Source: Oscillospiraceae bacterium (GTDB taxonomy: Bacteria > Bacillota > Clostridia > Oscillospirales > Oscillospiraceae). From it: DNA of 21,347 bases. Location: the NCBI GenBank assembly GCA_017624645.1, contig JAGAMQ010000160.1, forward strand, positions 1 through 21,347, written 5' to 3'. A model generated the notes under the pieces. That model was not told the DNA's origin. It saw nothing but the letters and a program-made list of their open reading frames with translations, and did no database searches. Shown in pieces: positions 1-7,087 of this stretch (position 1 is its first letter; the number at the start of each line of letters is the position of its first letter). Both the position numbers and the translations under genes were made by a program.

Positions 1-112
1 CAAGTTTCTTGCAGGAAGTAACGGATGCGACATAGGTGCCCACGTCGAGCAGCAGATCCTGACCGATAATGACTTGATAATTTCGGGATGCGGTAACGTC
101 AATGGTTGTCAT
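1..112 (-). CDS. aroB: 3-dehydroquinate synthase, N-terminal fragment (runs off the left edge)
   Basis: Only the first 37 codons are in the window. They read MTTIDVTASRNYQVIIGQDL and onwards, which resembles the N-terminus of AroB, where a short beta strand is followed by a Y-x-V-x-I-G motif. AroB is the cytoplasmic, NAD- and metal-dependent enzyme that converts DAHP to 3-dehydroquinate, the second step of the shikimate pathway. The ATG overlaps the tyrA stop codon as ATGA, so it is probably translationally coupled to tyrA. Context supports the call strongly: DAHP synthase, which makes the AroB substrate, is two genes upstream in the same operon. The catalytic part lies outside the window, so integrity cannot be judged. 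Confidence 0.85.
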   Translation of the reverse strand, partial: MTTIDVTASRNYQVIIGQDLLLDVGTYVASVTSCKKL

Positions 113-939
113 CCGTCTACCTCCTCCTTGCGCCTTCTGCCCTCATCCAAAAGAGAGAACAGCGATTGTTCATCCACTTCATCGATTGCTTTTCTGTATG
201 CCATAAGATTGTCTAAAAGGGTATCCAGTTCCTCTAGAATGTTTTTTCTGTTGGAAAGGAATAATTCGGTCCACATTTGCGGGTTCAGCCATGCAACGCG
301 AGTAAGATCCTTGTAGCTGCCTGCAGAAAAACCGCTGTGAGACAGGGCAGTGGGAGACTTGATAAATGCATTACTGATAATGTGGGGCATTTGGGATGTA
401 AATGCAATCATTTGGTCATGTTCCTCTGCGGTGGTCACTGAATAGGATTTGAAACCGCAGGGAGAAAGTGCATCCTTAACCCGCTGCAAAAGAACAGGGT
501 CGTCGAATTTGGGCGGTACGATTACCATAGGAGCGCCCTGAAAGAGATTCGAGCGGCTGTATTTGAAGCCGGAATTGTGAGAACCGGCCATGGGGTGACC
601 ACCCACAAAGGTAAAACCGAATTGTTCCGCTAACGGGAAGCAACGTCTGCAGATGTCCTTCTTAATGCCGCAGCAATCCATCACCAAAGCATTGGAATTA
701 ATGTATCCGGCATTTCTTTCCAACCATCCGGCAGAGGCATCTGCGTATACACAAAGTAATACCAATTCGCATGTATCAAGATTGTTCTCATCCAGTTTGT
801 CCGCCACGGCACCGGAAAGCTGTGCGAAAGTCAGCATGCTTTCGTCTTGATCCCAGGCATAAACACGGTGTCCTGCCTTGGCGTAGGCCCGGGCAAAGGA
901 ACCGCCGATTAAGCCAAGACCTAAAATACCTACATTCAT
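109..939 (-). CDS. tyrA: Prephenate dehydrogenase without ACT domain
   Basis: 276 residues. The protein opens with a Rossmann dinucleotide motif GLGLIGGS (residues 7-14) and carries the family motif GGHPMAGS (about 113-120), followed by the helical dimerisation domain with FTSQMPHIIS. This is prephenate dehydrogenase, which oxidatively decarboxylates prephenate to 4-hydroxyphenylpyruvate on the way to tyrosine in the cytoplasm. An arogenate-using enzyme cannot be excluded. The length fits the catalytic core only; the C-terminal ACT domain found in many Bacillus-type TyrA proteins (about 370 residues) is absent, so tyrosine feedback through that domain is not expected. The reading frame is open further upstream, but the ATG at 939 has GGAGG seven bases before it (947-951) and gives the exact Rossmann start. 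It overlaps the aroF stop by four bases (ATGA) and overlaps aroB downstream in the same way. Confidence 0.93.
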   Translation of the reverse strand: MNVGILGLGLIGGSFARAYAKAGHRVYAWDQDESMLTFAQLSGAVADKLDENNLDTCELVLLCVYADASAGWLERNAGYINSNALVMDCCGIKKDICRRCFPLAEQFGFTFVGGHPMAGSHNSGFKYSRSNLFQGAPMVIVPPKFDDPVLLQRVKDALSPCGFKSYSVTTAEEHDQMIAFTSQMPHIISNAFIKSPTALSHSGFSAGSYKDLTRVAWLNPQMWTELFLSNRKNILEELDTLLDNLMAYRKAIDEVDEQSLFSLLDEGRRRKEEVDG

Positions 940-1937
940 TGAATTGCCTCCCGAACCCTTTTCACAGCATGGGCCAACTGTGTAAACTGGGCAGGTGTGA
1001 TGGACTGGGCACCGTCGCACAGGGCGCAGGAAGGATTATTATGAACCTCGACCATGATTCCGTCTGCACCGCAGGCTGCGGCAGCAAGGGCCATGGAGGG
1101 TACAAGCTGTGCCCTGCCGGTGGCGTGGCTGGGATCCACTACGACAGGCAGGTGCGTCAATTCGTGAAGCACAGGTACAGCGGAAAGGTCCAGGGTGTTT
1201 CTCGTGTAGGTTTCGTAGGTGCGAATTCCACGCTCACAAAGAATTATGTTTTCGTTTCCTTCGCTCATAATATATTCCGCGCTCATAAGAAGCTCCTGGA
1301 GTGTGTTGGCAAGACCTCTTTTCAGAAGGATAGGCTTTTTGGTTTTGCCCAGCTCCTGCAAAAGATCAAAATTCTGCATATTTCTGGCACCCACCTGAAT
1401 GATGTCCACCTCTTCAAAAAGCGCAAGGGAACGGACGTTCATGATCTCTGTAATGATCGGCAGCCCCGAGACCTTTTTTGCTTCCAGCAGTAATTTCAGT
1501 CCTTGCTCCTTCAAGCCCTGAAATGCATAGGGGGATGTACGAGGCTTGAATGCACCACCGCGTAAAACATCAGCGCCGCCTTCTTTAACTTCGTTGGCGA
1601 TACCGATGATCTGTTCAGAGGATTCTACAGAGCAGGGACCAGCGATCATTGCAAAAAAGCCACCGCCGATCTTGACGTTACCGGCCTCAATAATACTGTC
1701 GTTGGGATGAAATTTTCTGTTAGCCTGTTTAAAAGGCTCAGAGACGCGTTTTACGGAATCCACAATTTCAAGACTGGTAAGCAATTCCATATCCACTCGG
1801 CTGGTATCACCCACAAGGCCCAATACTGTGACCTCCTGACCGGAGGAAACATGGACGTCAAGATTCATTGTCTTAAGCCAGCGGATCAAATGATCTGTCT
1901 GCTCAGCGGTTGTACCTCTTTTAAGAACTGCAATCAT
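936..1937 (-). CDS. aroF: 3-deoxy-7-phosphoheptulonate (DAHP) synthase, type I beta with N-terminal regulatory domain
   Basis: 333 residues. It condenses phosphoenolpyruvate and erythrose-4-phosphate, the committed step of aromatic amino acid synthesis. Residues about 1-65 form the ferredoxin-like (ACT-like) regulatory domain seen in the Thermotoga maritima enzyme, and the rest is the TIM barrel. Visible motifs are AGPCS (99-103), KPRTS (131-135), GARNMQ, LCERGIRTYE, DPSHATG and EVHNNP. The expected metal ligands are all present: Cys102, His271, Glu297 and Asp308. In the family the N-terminal domain mediates inhibition by Tyr and/or Phe, so feedback control is likely. The start ATG has AGGAGG seven bases upstream (1945-1950). 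It is the first enzyme gene of an aroF-tyrA-aroB operon and is preceded by a Tyr/Phe-rich leader peptide and attenuator. There is no fused chorismate mutase domain. Confidence 0.96.
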   Translation of the reverse strand: MIAVLKRGTTAEQTDHLIRWLKTMNLDVHVSSGQEVTVLGLVGDTSRVDMELLTSLEIVDSVKRVSEPFKQANRKFHPNDSIIEAGNVKIGGGFFAMIAGPCSVESSEQIIGIANEVKEGGADVLRGGAFKPRTSPYAFQGLKEQGLKLLLEAKKVSGLPIITEIMNVRSLALFEEVDIIQVGARNMQNFDLLQELGKTKKPILLKRGLANTLQELLMSAEYIMSEGNENIILCERGIRTYETYTRNTLDLSAVPVLHELTHLPVVVDPSHATGRAQLVPSMALAAAACGADGIMVEVHNNPSCALCDGAQSITPAQFTQLAHAVKRVREAIQ

Positions 1938-1944
1938 GGAAAAA

Positions 1945-1990
1945 CCTCCTAAAAATGGAAATACCGCACAGAATCGGCTCTGTGCGGCAA
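1945..1990 (-). terminator. Terminator-like hairpin of the aroF attenuator
   Basis: On the minus strand CCGCACAGA (1987-1979) pairs perfectly with TCTGTGCGG (1972-1964) around a six-base loop. A G-U and a U-A pair can extend it to 11 bp. It is followed by TATTTCCATTTTT and then directly by the aroF AGGAGG. The U-tract is interrupted by CCA, so termination strength is uncertain. Its place between a leader peptide and the first structural gene is that of an attenuation terminator. An upstream strand (2026-2018) can pair with its 5' arm instead. Confidence 0.7.
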
Positions 1991-2017
1991 TTAATACAAA
2001 AGTCTACGGATTTTGGT

Positions 2018-2076
2018 GCAGCACAAGTCGCTATTACTTTTTTACATAAAAAAAGTAATAGTAGGAATCGAACTTG
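2018..2076 (-). promoter_or_regulatory. Attenuator RNA: pause/protector hairpin and alternative antiterminator strand
   Basis: A 13-bp perfect inverted repeat (2031-2043 with 2049-2061, five-base loop) covers the YYYFFY codons and the stop codons of the leader peptide. Further pairing is possible: CAAGTTCG (2076-2069) with CGACTTG (2030-2024, one bulge), and GTGGCAG just upstream with CTGCAC. The strand TTGTGCTGC (2026-2018) belongs to this structure but can instead pair with GCCGCACAG (1988-1980), the 5' arm of the terminator, with one mismatch and one G-U pair. An inner CAAAA/TTTTG pair (2015-2011 with 2001-1997) fits inside that loop. A ribosome stalled on Tyr or Phe codons would open the first hairpin and favour the antiterminator. 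The pairings were drawn by eye, without energy calculation. Confidence 0.65.
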
Positions 2077-2093
2077 ACTGCCACATTCTGCAT
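2034..2093 (-). CDS. Aromatic-rich leader peptide of the aroF attenuator
   Basis: A 19-residue open frame reads MQNVAVKFDSYYYFFYVKK and ends in tandem stops TAA TAG. Seven residues are aromatic (four Tyr, three Phe), six of them consecutive at positions 11-16. The start has GGAGG nine bases upstream (2103-2107), and a strong promoter lies about 25 bases before it, so it would be the first thing translated on the aroF transcript. The peptide has no expected function of its own. As with the enterobacterial pheA and pheST leaders, the ribosome would sense charged tRNA-Tyr and tRNA-Phe while reading it and decide whether the downstream terminator forms. It overlaps a 13-bp hairpin and is followed by antiterminator and terminator segments. 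The product of the operon, DAHP synthase plus prephenate dehydrogenase, matches the amino acids sensed. Too short for usual gene finders. Confidence 0.85.
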   Translation of the reverse strand: MQNVAVKFDSYYYFFYVKK

Positions 2094-2123
2094 AGAACAG
2101 AACCTCCATAAAAGATTAGTCCC

Positions 2124-2152
2124 ATTGTATCACCATGGATTTCAATTTGCAA
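2124..2152 (-). promoter_or_regulatory. Sigma-A promoter of the aroF-tyrA-aroB operon
   Basis: On the minus strand TTGCAA (2152-2147) and TACAAT (2129-2124) are separated by exactly 17 bases. Transcription should start near 2117, about ten bases before the leader peptide ribosome-binding site. It lies downstream of the terminator of the kinase-like gene, so the aromatic operon is an independent unit. Confidence 0.75.
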
Positions 2153-2185
2153 GGTATTTTTTGACTTTTTCAAAAAATGTCGAGA

Positions 2186-2215
2186 TTGGAAAACCGGCAG
2201 CTTTCGCTGCCGGTT
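2186..2215 (-). terminator. Intrinsic terminator of the kinase-like gene
   Basis: On the minus strand AACCGGCAGC (2215-2206) and GCTGCCGGTT (2201-2192) form a perfect 10-bp stem closed by a GAAA tetraloop, followed by a short T run. It starts five bases after the stop codon of the gene at 2220. Confidence 0.85.
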
Positions 2216-2219
2216 AGAA

Positions 2220-5200
2220 TTATGCTTTCACAGTAAAGGCTTGTTCGCCTACCAAAGCTCCGTTAAAATAAACAGACACAGTGTAGTTGCCCGCTGCGGA
2301 GGGGAGAGCGGGAATGTTAAACTCTCCGTAATTCTTGTGCCACATGGAAGACCACTTTTTGCTTTGGTTTGCGATACTGACAACATTGTTGTTATTGTCA
2401 CGGATTGCAAATTGGATGGTAACCTGATCAGAGGAAATGCCGTATTGTCCGCTGATATGCATCAGGAAAGAGGCTTTTTCGCCGCTCTTGAAACTGGTGG
2501 TATAGTCGGATTTGGAAAGATCATGCCGATCCCAGTTTTGTTTGCGGGGCGTCTTACACATTCTCAGATCGATTCTGTTTGCAGAAACCTTATATGCGTT
2601 GAACTTTTCTGCATCCCTGGTGGTAAGCTGCGCTGTACCCCCGAGAATGGGATTTCCGGATGCGGTCTGCAGTGTGAATGTGTATTTTGAACCGGGCAAA
2701 GGATAGATAAGAGCAGTGTTGCTGCCGCCCTCTACCACAATCTCCTGAATTGGAGAACCGTCAACCTGATAGCAAATCTTGACCTGAGCTTCTCCATCTG
2801 TGTTGAGGCTGCCCCAGGAAAGCTTTACCGTACTTTCCTCTGTTTGAACCGCTTCAAAATCCTTAACGGTAACAGAGTTCTTTTCGATAACGACTCTCTC
2901 GCTGACGCTCATTCCGGCAGCAGTGACCTCAAGGGTGTAGCCGTCTGTGGTGGTGATATCCTCCAATACTACGGAGTTGGTGTCTACAACCACAGTCTTA
3001 TCATAACCGTTGTCGTTGTAGCAATGGACGGTCCAGCTATCAACGGAAGCATCCTGGGGTACCGACCAACCGGCTTCCAGCTTGCCGTCAGCACAAGATG
3101 TAACAGCGAGGCCTTCGGCACGGACCAGTTTTTTGGCAACATGTGTGGTTTTGTTGTTACCTGTAACATAGAGCTCGGTTGCAGGATACAGCTCAAAGGT
3201 GTACTCAGTTCCAACGGTCAGACCCGTCAATGTGTACATGTGGCCGGTAAACAGTGCTTCCCTGGGTTCTGCACCGGTAACACCGTATACCAGCTTCCAC
3301 TGATCCACATCGGGACCTTCAATGGCAAATCCAATAACTGCGCTGCCATCTTCGGTGCCGGTAACAGCTCCAAACTGAACGATTTCCGTACGAACAGGCG
3401 TTGTATAAGCAGTGGTTGTTTCGCCCTTAAGCTTGTGGAAGCCCTTGATTGCTAGCTCTACTCTATAGGCAGAGTCTGGAGCAAGATCTGTAAAGACAGC
3501 TTTTCCGTCAACCACAGGCTGCACAGTCTGAATTCCGTAGGTGTCGGTGCAGATGACAGAAAGCAACTCGTCATTAATTTGTGAATCCACGTAAACCGTC
3601 AAATGATCCTCGCTGCCTTCCAGACTGATGGAATCAACCAGCTGAAGGTAGAAGTTTTTGTAGAAGAAATATCCGCCAACCAGCAGCGCAAGGATCAGCA
3701 ACACAATAAAGGTATTACGGACCCAGTGGCTCTTGGGTTTTGCTGCGGGGACTTCCTCGGTCGCATCAGTATCCCCAGACGCTTCGGTATCTTCAGGAAT
3801 TTCCTCGTGGGATGTTTCTTCTGAATCTTCGGGTTCTATATTGGAGACTTCATCTGCGTCACAGGATTTCACTTCATCAATTTCTTCCGCCTGGGGTTCC
3901 TGTTCCGGAACGGCATCTTCAGGACCGTCCTGCTGATCCTGTTCTGGTTCTGCCTCCGTAAACTCAGGGGGCAGAGTTACCTCAATGGCCTCGGGCGGGA
4001 TCACGGGATCCGGGGTAGGATGGGAGATGAGATCGTCAGCTTGGTTAAGAATATCAGACACCTCAACAGATATCTGATCATAATCCACATCCGCGGTGTC
4101 CTCGCCGGGGAGTGTTTCATCAGAGGAAAGCTCTTCCAGGAAGGAAAGATTACCAAAATCATCCTCTGTAAATACGCTTTCGTTGGTACTGCTCTGGGTG
4201 TTTTCTTCAACTGCCTGCGAATCCGTCATAACATCTGCAGTTTCCGTGATTTCGTTATGTACCGAATCTTCGGTGCAGACAGTCTGGGTTTGCGTTTCTG
4301 CTTCGGGAATATCTCCGGTAGCCTCATCCTCAAAGGATTCGTCATCCGTTTCCTCGTTTTGAGGTTGCTCTGCCTCGGGGGGTATTGGAGGGACAATGGG
4401 AGTATCATGGGCACCGTTTCTTTGCATATAGCTCACGATTGCCTGACCCATCTCTATGGGATCCTGCCAACGTTCCTTGGGATCAGAGGCGCAGGCCTTC
4501 AGGATGATCTCAGCGATTTCGTAATCCGCATAATCGGGAGGAGGCAGTTGCCCATCCACCTGTGGAAGAACACCGCCGTTGAAGGCCTGGTATAGAATCA
4601 ATCCGGCAGCATAAACATCAATAGTGGTGTTCAGACTGGAATAGGCATCTTCAATTTCCGGAGCTGTGTATGCACTACGGTATCTGTCGGGAAGGGATGC
4701 ATATTTCAAAGCATCCAGTTTCAAAAAACCAATATCGCCGATGCGGTAGCCTTGATCCTGGGTCAAATATATATTTTCCGGTTTCAAGGCCACATACAGG
4801 TATCCGCTTTGTCTTGCAACAGCAAGGGCGGCACAAAGATCCAAACCAAGATTTAACGCGCCAAGATGCGTCATGGTATTCTTGGACAGATACCTGGCAA
4901 GGGATTTGCGGTAGGGGCTGAGCAAATAAACATCAAAGCCGCATCCATCCACCATGGGTTCAATCTGCTGATCTTCATAGCAAAAGAAGCCCTCAAGGTT
5001 AGAAAGTCTCTGCAGGATTTTGGTCTCTTCAAGAATCCCGTTTGCAACACTTTCGTAATATGCAAGGGCATCCGCCTTGTCGGAATATGCACCGCTGAGC
5101 AGCAACGCTTCCAATTGGGAAGGGGAAGCCGGAATAGAAATGATCTTAACGATATATTTATCTTCGGAATCTTTTTTCATTGCAGGGCAGGCTTTGATGC

Positions 5201-5273
5201 CCCCGCGATCACTCATAGGATCACCCATAATAAAGGGATCGAGCAATGGCGAAATCAGCTTGGGTTCTGACAC
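2220..5273 (-). CDS. Membrane-anchored protein kinase-like protein (probable pseudokinase) with fibronectin-III-like ectodomain
   Basis: 1017 residues. Residues 20-285 have a Ser/Thr kinase fold: Lys43 in IVKII, a C-helix region, LKPEN (163-167), DIG (180-182) in place of DFG, and APE (204-206). The HRD triad is Tyr160-Val161-Ala162, so the catalytic base Asp is missing, and the glycine loop is degenerate. It may bind nucleotide without phosphorylating. Residues 290-515 are a long acidic, low-complexity linker. One membrane helix lies at about 521-538. The rest (about 545-1017) is outside the cell: several beta-rich, fibronectin-III-like repeats and a distinct C-terminal beta domain from about 905. 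PASTA repeats are absent, unlike PrkC. The start is GTG with AGGAGG eight bases upstream (5282-5287); an ATG two bases further up is out of frame and reads only six codons. It is divergent from a zinc-ribbon/Big2 membrane protein. The ligand is unknown. Confidence 0.85.
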   Translation of the reverse strand: MSEPKLISPLLDPFIMGDPMSDRGGIKACPAMKKDSEDKYIVKIISIPASPSQLEALLLSGAYSDKADALAYYESVANGILEETKILQRLSNLEGFFCYEDQQIEPMVDGCGFDVYLLSPYRKSLARYLSKNTMTHLGALNLGLDLCAALAVARQSGYLYVALKPENIYLTQDQGYRIGDIGFLKLDALKYASLPDRYRSAYTAPEIEDAYSSLNTTIDVYAAGLILYQAFNGGVLPQVDGQLPPPDYADYEIAEIILKACASDPKERWQDPIEMGQAIVSYMQRNGAHDTPIVPPIPPEAEQPQNEETDDESFEDEATGDIPEAETQTQTVCTEDSVHNEITETADVMTDSQAVEENTQSSTNESVFTEDDFGNLSFLEELSSDETLPGEDTADVDYDQISVEVSDILNQADDLISHPTPDPVIPPEAIEVTLPPEFTEAEPEQDQQDGPEDAVPEQEPQAEEIDEVKSCDADEVSNIEPEDSEETSHEEIPEDTEASGDTDATEEVPAAKPKSHWVRNTFIVLLILALLVGGYFFYKNFYLQLVDSISLEGSEDHLTVYVDSQINDELLSVICTDTYGIQTVQPVVDGKAVFTDLAPDSAYRVELAIKGFHKLKGETTTAYTTPVRTEIVQFGAVTGTEDGSAVIGFAIEGPDVDQWKLVYGVTGAEPREALFTGHMYTLTGLTVGTEYTFELYPATELYVTGNNKTTHVAKKLVRAEGLAVTSCADGKLEAGWSVPQDASVDSWTVHCYNDNGYDKTVVVDTNSVVLEDITTTDGYTLEVTAAGMSVSERVVIEKNSVTVKDFEAVQTEESTVKLSWGSLNTDGEAQVKICYQVDGSPIQEIVVEGGSNTALIYPLPGSKYTFTLQTASGNPILGGTAQLTTRDAEKFNAYKVSANRIDLRMCKTPRKQNWDRHDLSKSDYTTSFKSGEKASFLMHISGQYGISSDQVTIQFAIRDNNNNVVSIANQSKKWSSMWHKNYGEFNIPALPSAAGNYTVSVYFNGALVGEQAFTVKA

Positions 5274-5303
5274 ATAAATCGCCTCCTTTTTAATACACTG
5301 TAT

Positions 5304-5332
5304 ATGATAAAATAAATTTACAAAAAAAGCAA
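5304..5332 (-). promoter_or_regulatory. Promoter of the kinase-like gene
   Basis: On the minus strand TTGCTT (5332-5327) and TATCAT (5309-5304) are 17 bases apart. The start would be near 5297, ten bases before the AGGAGG of the GTG-initiated gene. It sits back to back with the promoter at 5344-5372. Confidence 0.6.
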
Positions 5333-5343
5333 CATGTTTATGG

Positions 5344-5372
5344 TTGTTTTATTCTGCAATAAATGCTATAAT
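5344..5372 (+). promoter_or_regulatory. Promoter of the zinc-ribbon/Big2 gene
   Basis: TTGTTT (5344-5349) and a perfect TATAAT (5367-5372) are 17 bases apart. The transcript should begin near 5379, leaving a leader of about 44 bases. The -35 elements of this and the divergent promoter are only 11 bases apart, so one regulator bound between them could control both genes. Confidence 0.7.
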
Positions 5373-5422
5373 TGGACACATAGATGTAAATGTGTATTGG
5401 AACACAAAAATGGAGGTTACTT

Positions 5423-6694
5423 ATGAGCAAGATCATATGCGATGTTTGCGGCACTTCCTATCCGGAAAATGCCAACCAGTGTCCGATTTGCGGATGTGTA
5501 CGGTCTGTAGAGGCCAAAACAGTTTCCGGTTCCACCGACAACGCGGTGCCTGAAGTTGTGAGCAGCTATACATATGTCAAGGGCGGTCGCTTTTCCAAGA
5601 AGAACGTCCGTAAACGCAATCTGGAGCGTGTTTCTTCCGAGCAGGATAAGCCTGCCGCTGAACCAGCACCGGAAGAAAAGCCGAAGAAGCAGGATAAGGG
5701 ACTGGTGGTTGCGGTAATTGTTTTGCTTCTTGCTATCGTAGCAGTATTTGTATATATTGCTGTACGTTTTTTGATCCCCGGGGCACAGAGTGGTGTTCCC
5801 GACAATATCGACGGGACTATAATCACCACTGCTCCTACAACGGAATCCACCTCTCTGGTGATTTCCTGCGAAAAGCTCATCCTCTCCGATACGGTGGTTG
5901 AACTGAAGACTGCCGGAGCCATTCAGCTTCTGAGTGTTAAAACTGAGCCTGCTGATACAACAGATACCGTTATCTTTGCCAGCGAGGATGAAAACATTGC
6001 AAAGGTCAATGAGGACGGTAAAATTGAGGCGGTGGGACCCGGTCAGACCACAATCACCATTACCTGTGGTGAGCAGACAGAGACCTGTCGGATTACCTGC
6101 ACCTTCGAGGCGGAGAATACAACTGCTCCCACCGAAGAGACCACCGTGCCTGTATATGATCCTTCTGAGCTGAAACTTCTGAAGTCGGATGTCACCCTTT
6201 CTAAGAAAGCAGAGGTATGGGTAGCCTATCGGGGAAAGATTCCGGCAGGGGACATCACATGGACCTCTGATAACGAAAAGGTTGCCACTGTTCAGGATGG
6301 AAAGGTTACCGCAGTTGGAAAAGGTAACACAACGATTCACGGCGAATACGGCGGCGTTAAGGTTTCCTGCATTATCCGCTGTTCTGCCAGTGTCGGCGCA
6401 TATGTGGAACAGGAAGAGGCAACCCAGCCGACACAAAGCTCCCGAAAGTATCATCTGAACACAGATAATAACAGTCAAAAGAACGATATCACACTTAAGA
6501 TTGGTGAATCTTTTACCTTTAAACTACGAGATTCCGAAGGTAACGAGGTGGCTGCGGAATTTAGCTGTAGCAACGTACAGGTTTGCTCCCTGTCCGGAGC
6601 TGAAGTAACCGGACTGGCCGTCGGCACAACCAATCTCGTGGCGGAATATGAGGGTGAAACCCATATTTGTACTGTCCGTGTGTCCAATTCCTAA
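5423..6694 (+). CDS. Zinc-ribbon membrane protein with three bacterial Ig-like (Big2) domains
   Basis: 423 residues. The N-terminus is a small zinc ribbon with Cys6, Cys9, Cys20 and Cys23. A basic, then Pro/Glu/Lys-rich stretch leads to one membrane helix at about 94-114, so the ribbon is cytoplasmic. Three Big2-type domains follow outside the cell, each with a recognisable signature: S-x-D-E-N-I-A-K-V (first), WTSDNEKVATVQDGKVTAVG (second), and a third from about residue 355 with the G-x-T-x-L-V-A-E pattern. Thr-rich spacers separate them. Function is unknown; adhesion or a scaffolding role in the envelope is possible. The frame is open to an ATG at 5390, but the ATG at 5423 has GGAGG seven bases upstream (5412-5416) and begins exactly at the ribbon. 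Its divergent neighbour has the same inside-helix-outside plan, which suggests a shared function. Confidence 0.85.
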   Translation: MSKIICDVCGTSYPENANQCPICGCVRSVEAKTVSGSTDNAVPEVVSSYTYVKGGRFSKKNVRKRNLERVSSEQDKPAAEPAPEEKPKKQDKGLVVAVIVLLLAIVAVFVYIAVRFLIPGAQSGVPDNIDGTIITTAPTTESTSLVISCEKLILSDTVVELKTAGAIQLLSVKTEPADTTDTVIFASEDENIAKVNEDGKIEAVGPGQTTITITCGEQTETCRITCTFEAENTTAPTEETTVPVYDPSELKLLKSDVTLSKKAEVWVAYRGKIPAGDITWTSDNEKVATVQDGKVTAVGKGNTTIHGEYGGVKVSCIIRCSASVGAYVEQEEATQPTQSSRKYHLNTDNNSQKNDITLKIGESFTFKLRDSEGNEVAAEFSCSNVQVCSLSGAEVTGLAVGTTNLVAEYEGETHICTVRVSNS

Positions 6695-6702
6695 AGATGT
6701 TG

Positions 6703-6732
6703 AAAAGACGGCAGCCATCGCTGCCGTCTTTT
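6703..6732. terminator. Bidirectional intrinsic terminator
   Basis: AAAAGACGGCAGC (6703-6715) pairs perfectly with GCTGCCGTCTTTT (6720-6732) around a four-base loop. The terminal A and T runs make it work on both strands. It serves the Big2 gene, which ends at 6694, and the convergent DUF378 gene, which ends at 6744. Confidence 0.9.
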
Positions 6733-6743
6733 CGGTTGCTTTA

Positions 6744-6950
6744 TTATTCTGCATCGATTGCCTGACGACCTCTGCGAAACAGCAGGGTGATGCACCAAAG
6801 ACCGGCCAGGCCCACAAGGGTATAGATGATACGACTGAAGATAGCATCCTGACCGCCAAACAGCCATGCAACCAGATCAAACTGGAAGATGCCCACAAGT
6901 CCCCAGTTGATCGAACCGATAATTGACAGAATTAATGCAATGGTATCCAT
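6744..6950 (-). CDS. DUF378 family small membrane protein (YuzA-like)
   Basis: 68 residues with two hydrophobic helices (about 5-30 and 38-58) and the family signature IGSINWGLVGIFQFDLVAWLFG. It ends in a short basic and polar tail. DUF378 proteins, such as Bacillus subtilis YuzA, are small inner-membrane proteins of unknown function. The ATG has GGAGG eight bases upstream (6959-6963). It stands alone, convergent with the Big2 gene and divergent from the DUF1015-ispE operon. No strong -35 is visible upstream; TATGAT at 6988-6983 is the best -10 candidate and lies in a 13-base palindrome. Confidence 0.85.
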   Translation of the reverse strand: MDTIALILSIIGSINWGLVGIFQFDLVAWLFGGQDAIFSRIIYTLVGLAGLWCITLLFRRGRQAIDAE

Positions 6951-7033
6951 CCTTCTTACCTCCGTTTCTTTTGGATATGGGTATCATACCCCATGGAAAC
7001 AAAAATATACATCTGCAGCGCTTTGTTTTGGGA

Positions 7034-7062
7034 TTGCAAAAGAACAGTTTATCCGATATAAT
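7034..7062 (+). promoter_or_regulatory. Sigma-A promoter of the DUF1015-ispE operon
   Basis: TTGCAA (7034-7039) and a perfect TATAAT (7057-7062) are 17 bases apart, giving a start near 7069 and a short leader before the AGGAG at 7075. The -35 hexamer is the same as in the aroF promoter. Confidence 0.75.
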
Positions 7063-7087
7063 AGTAAAAATGAAAGGAGAGATTGAA

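Noticed and set aside
1921..2109. 62-codon minus-strand frame across the aroF leader
   Set aside because: It begins at an ATG within the leader peptide ribosome-binding site, has no site of its own, runs through the attenuator hairpins and into aroF in another frame. The 19-codon frame at 2034-2093 explains the region better.
1938..2219. T-box riboswitch upstream of aroF
   Set aside because: The conserved T-box core (AGGGTGGNACCGCG on the coding strand) is absent, and a leader peptide mechanism fits the region.
5417..6478. 353-codon minus-strand open frame opposite the Big2 gene
   Set aside because: Antisense shadow of a well-supported gene with zinc ribbon, membrane helix and Ig-like domains; its composition is Cys- and Gly-rich without a domain pattern.
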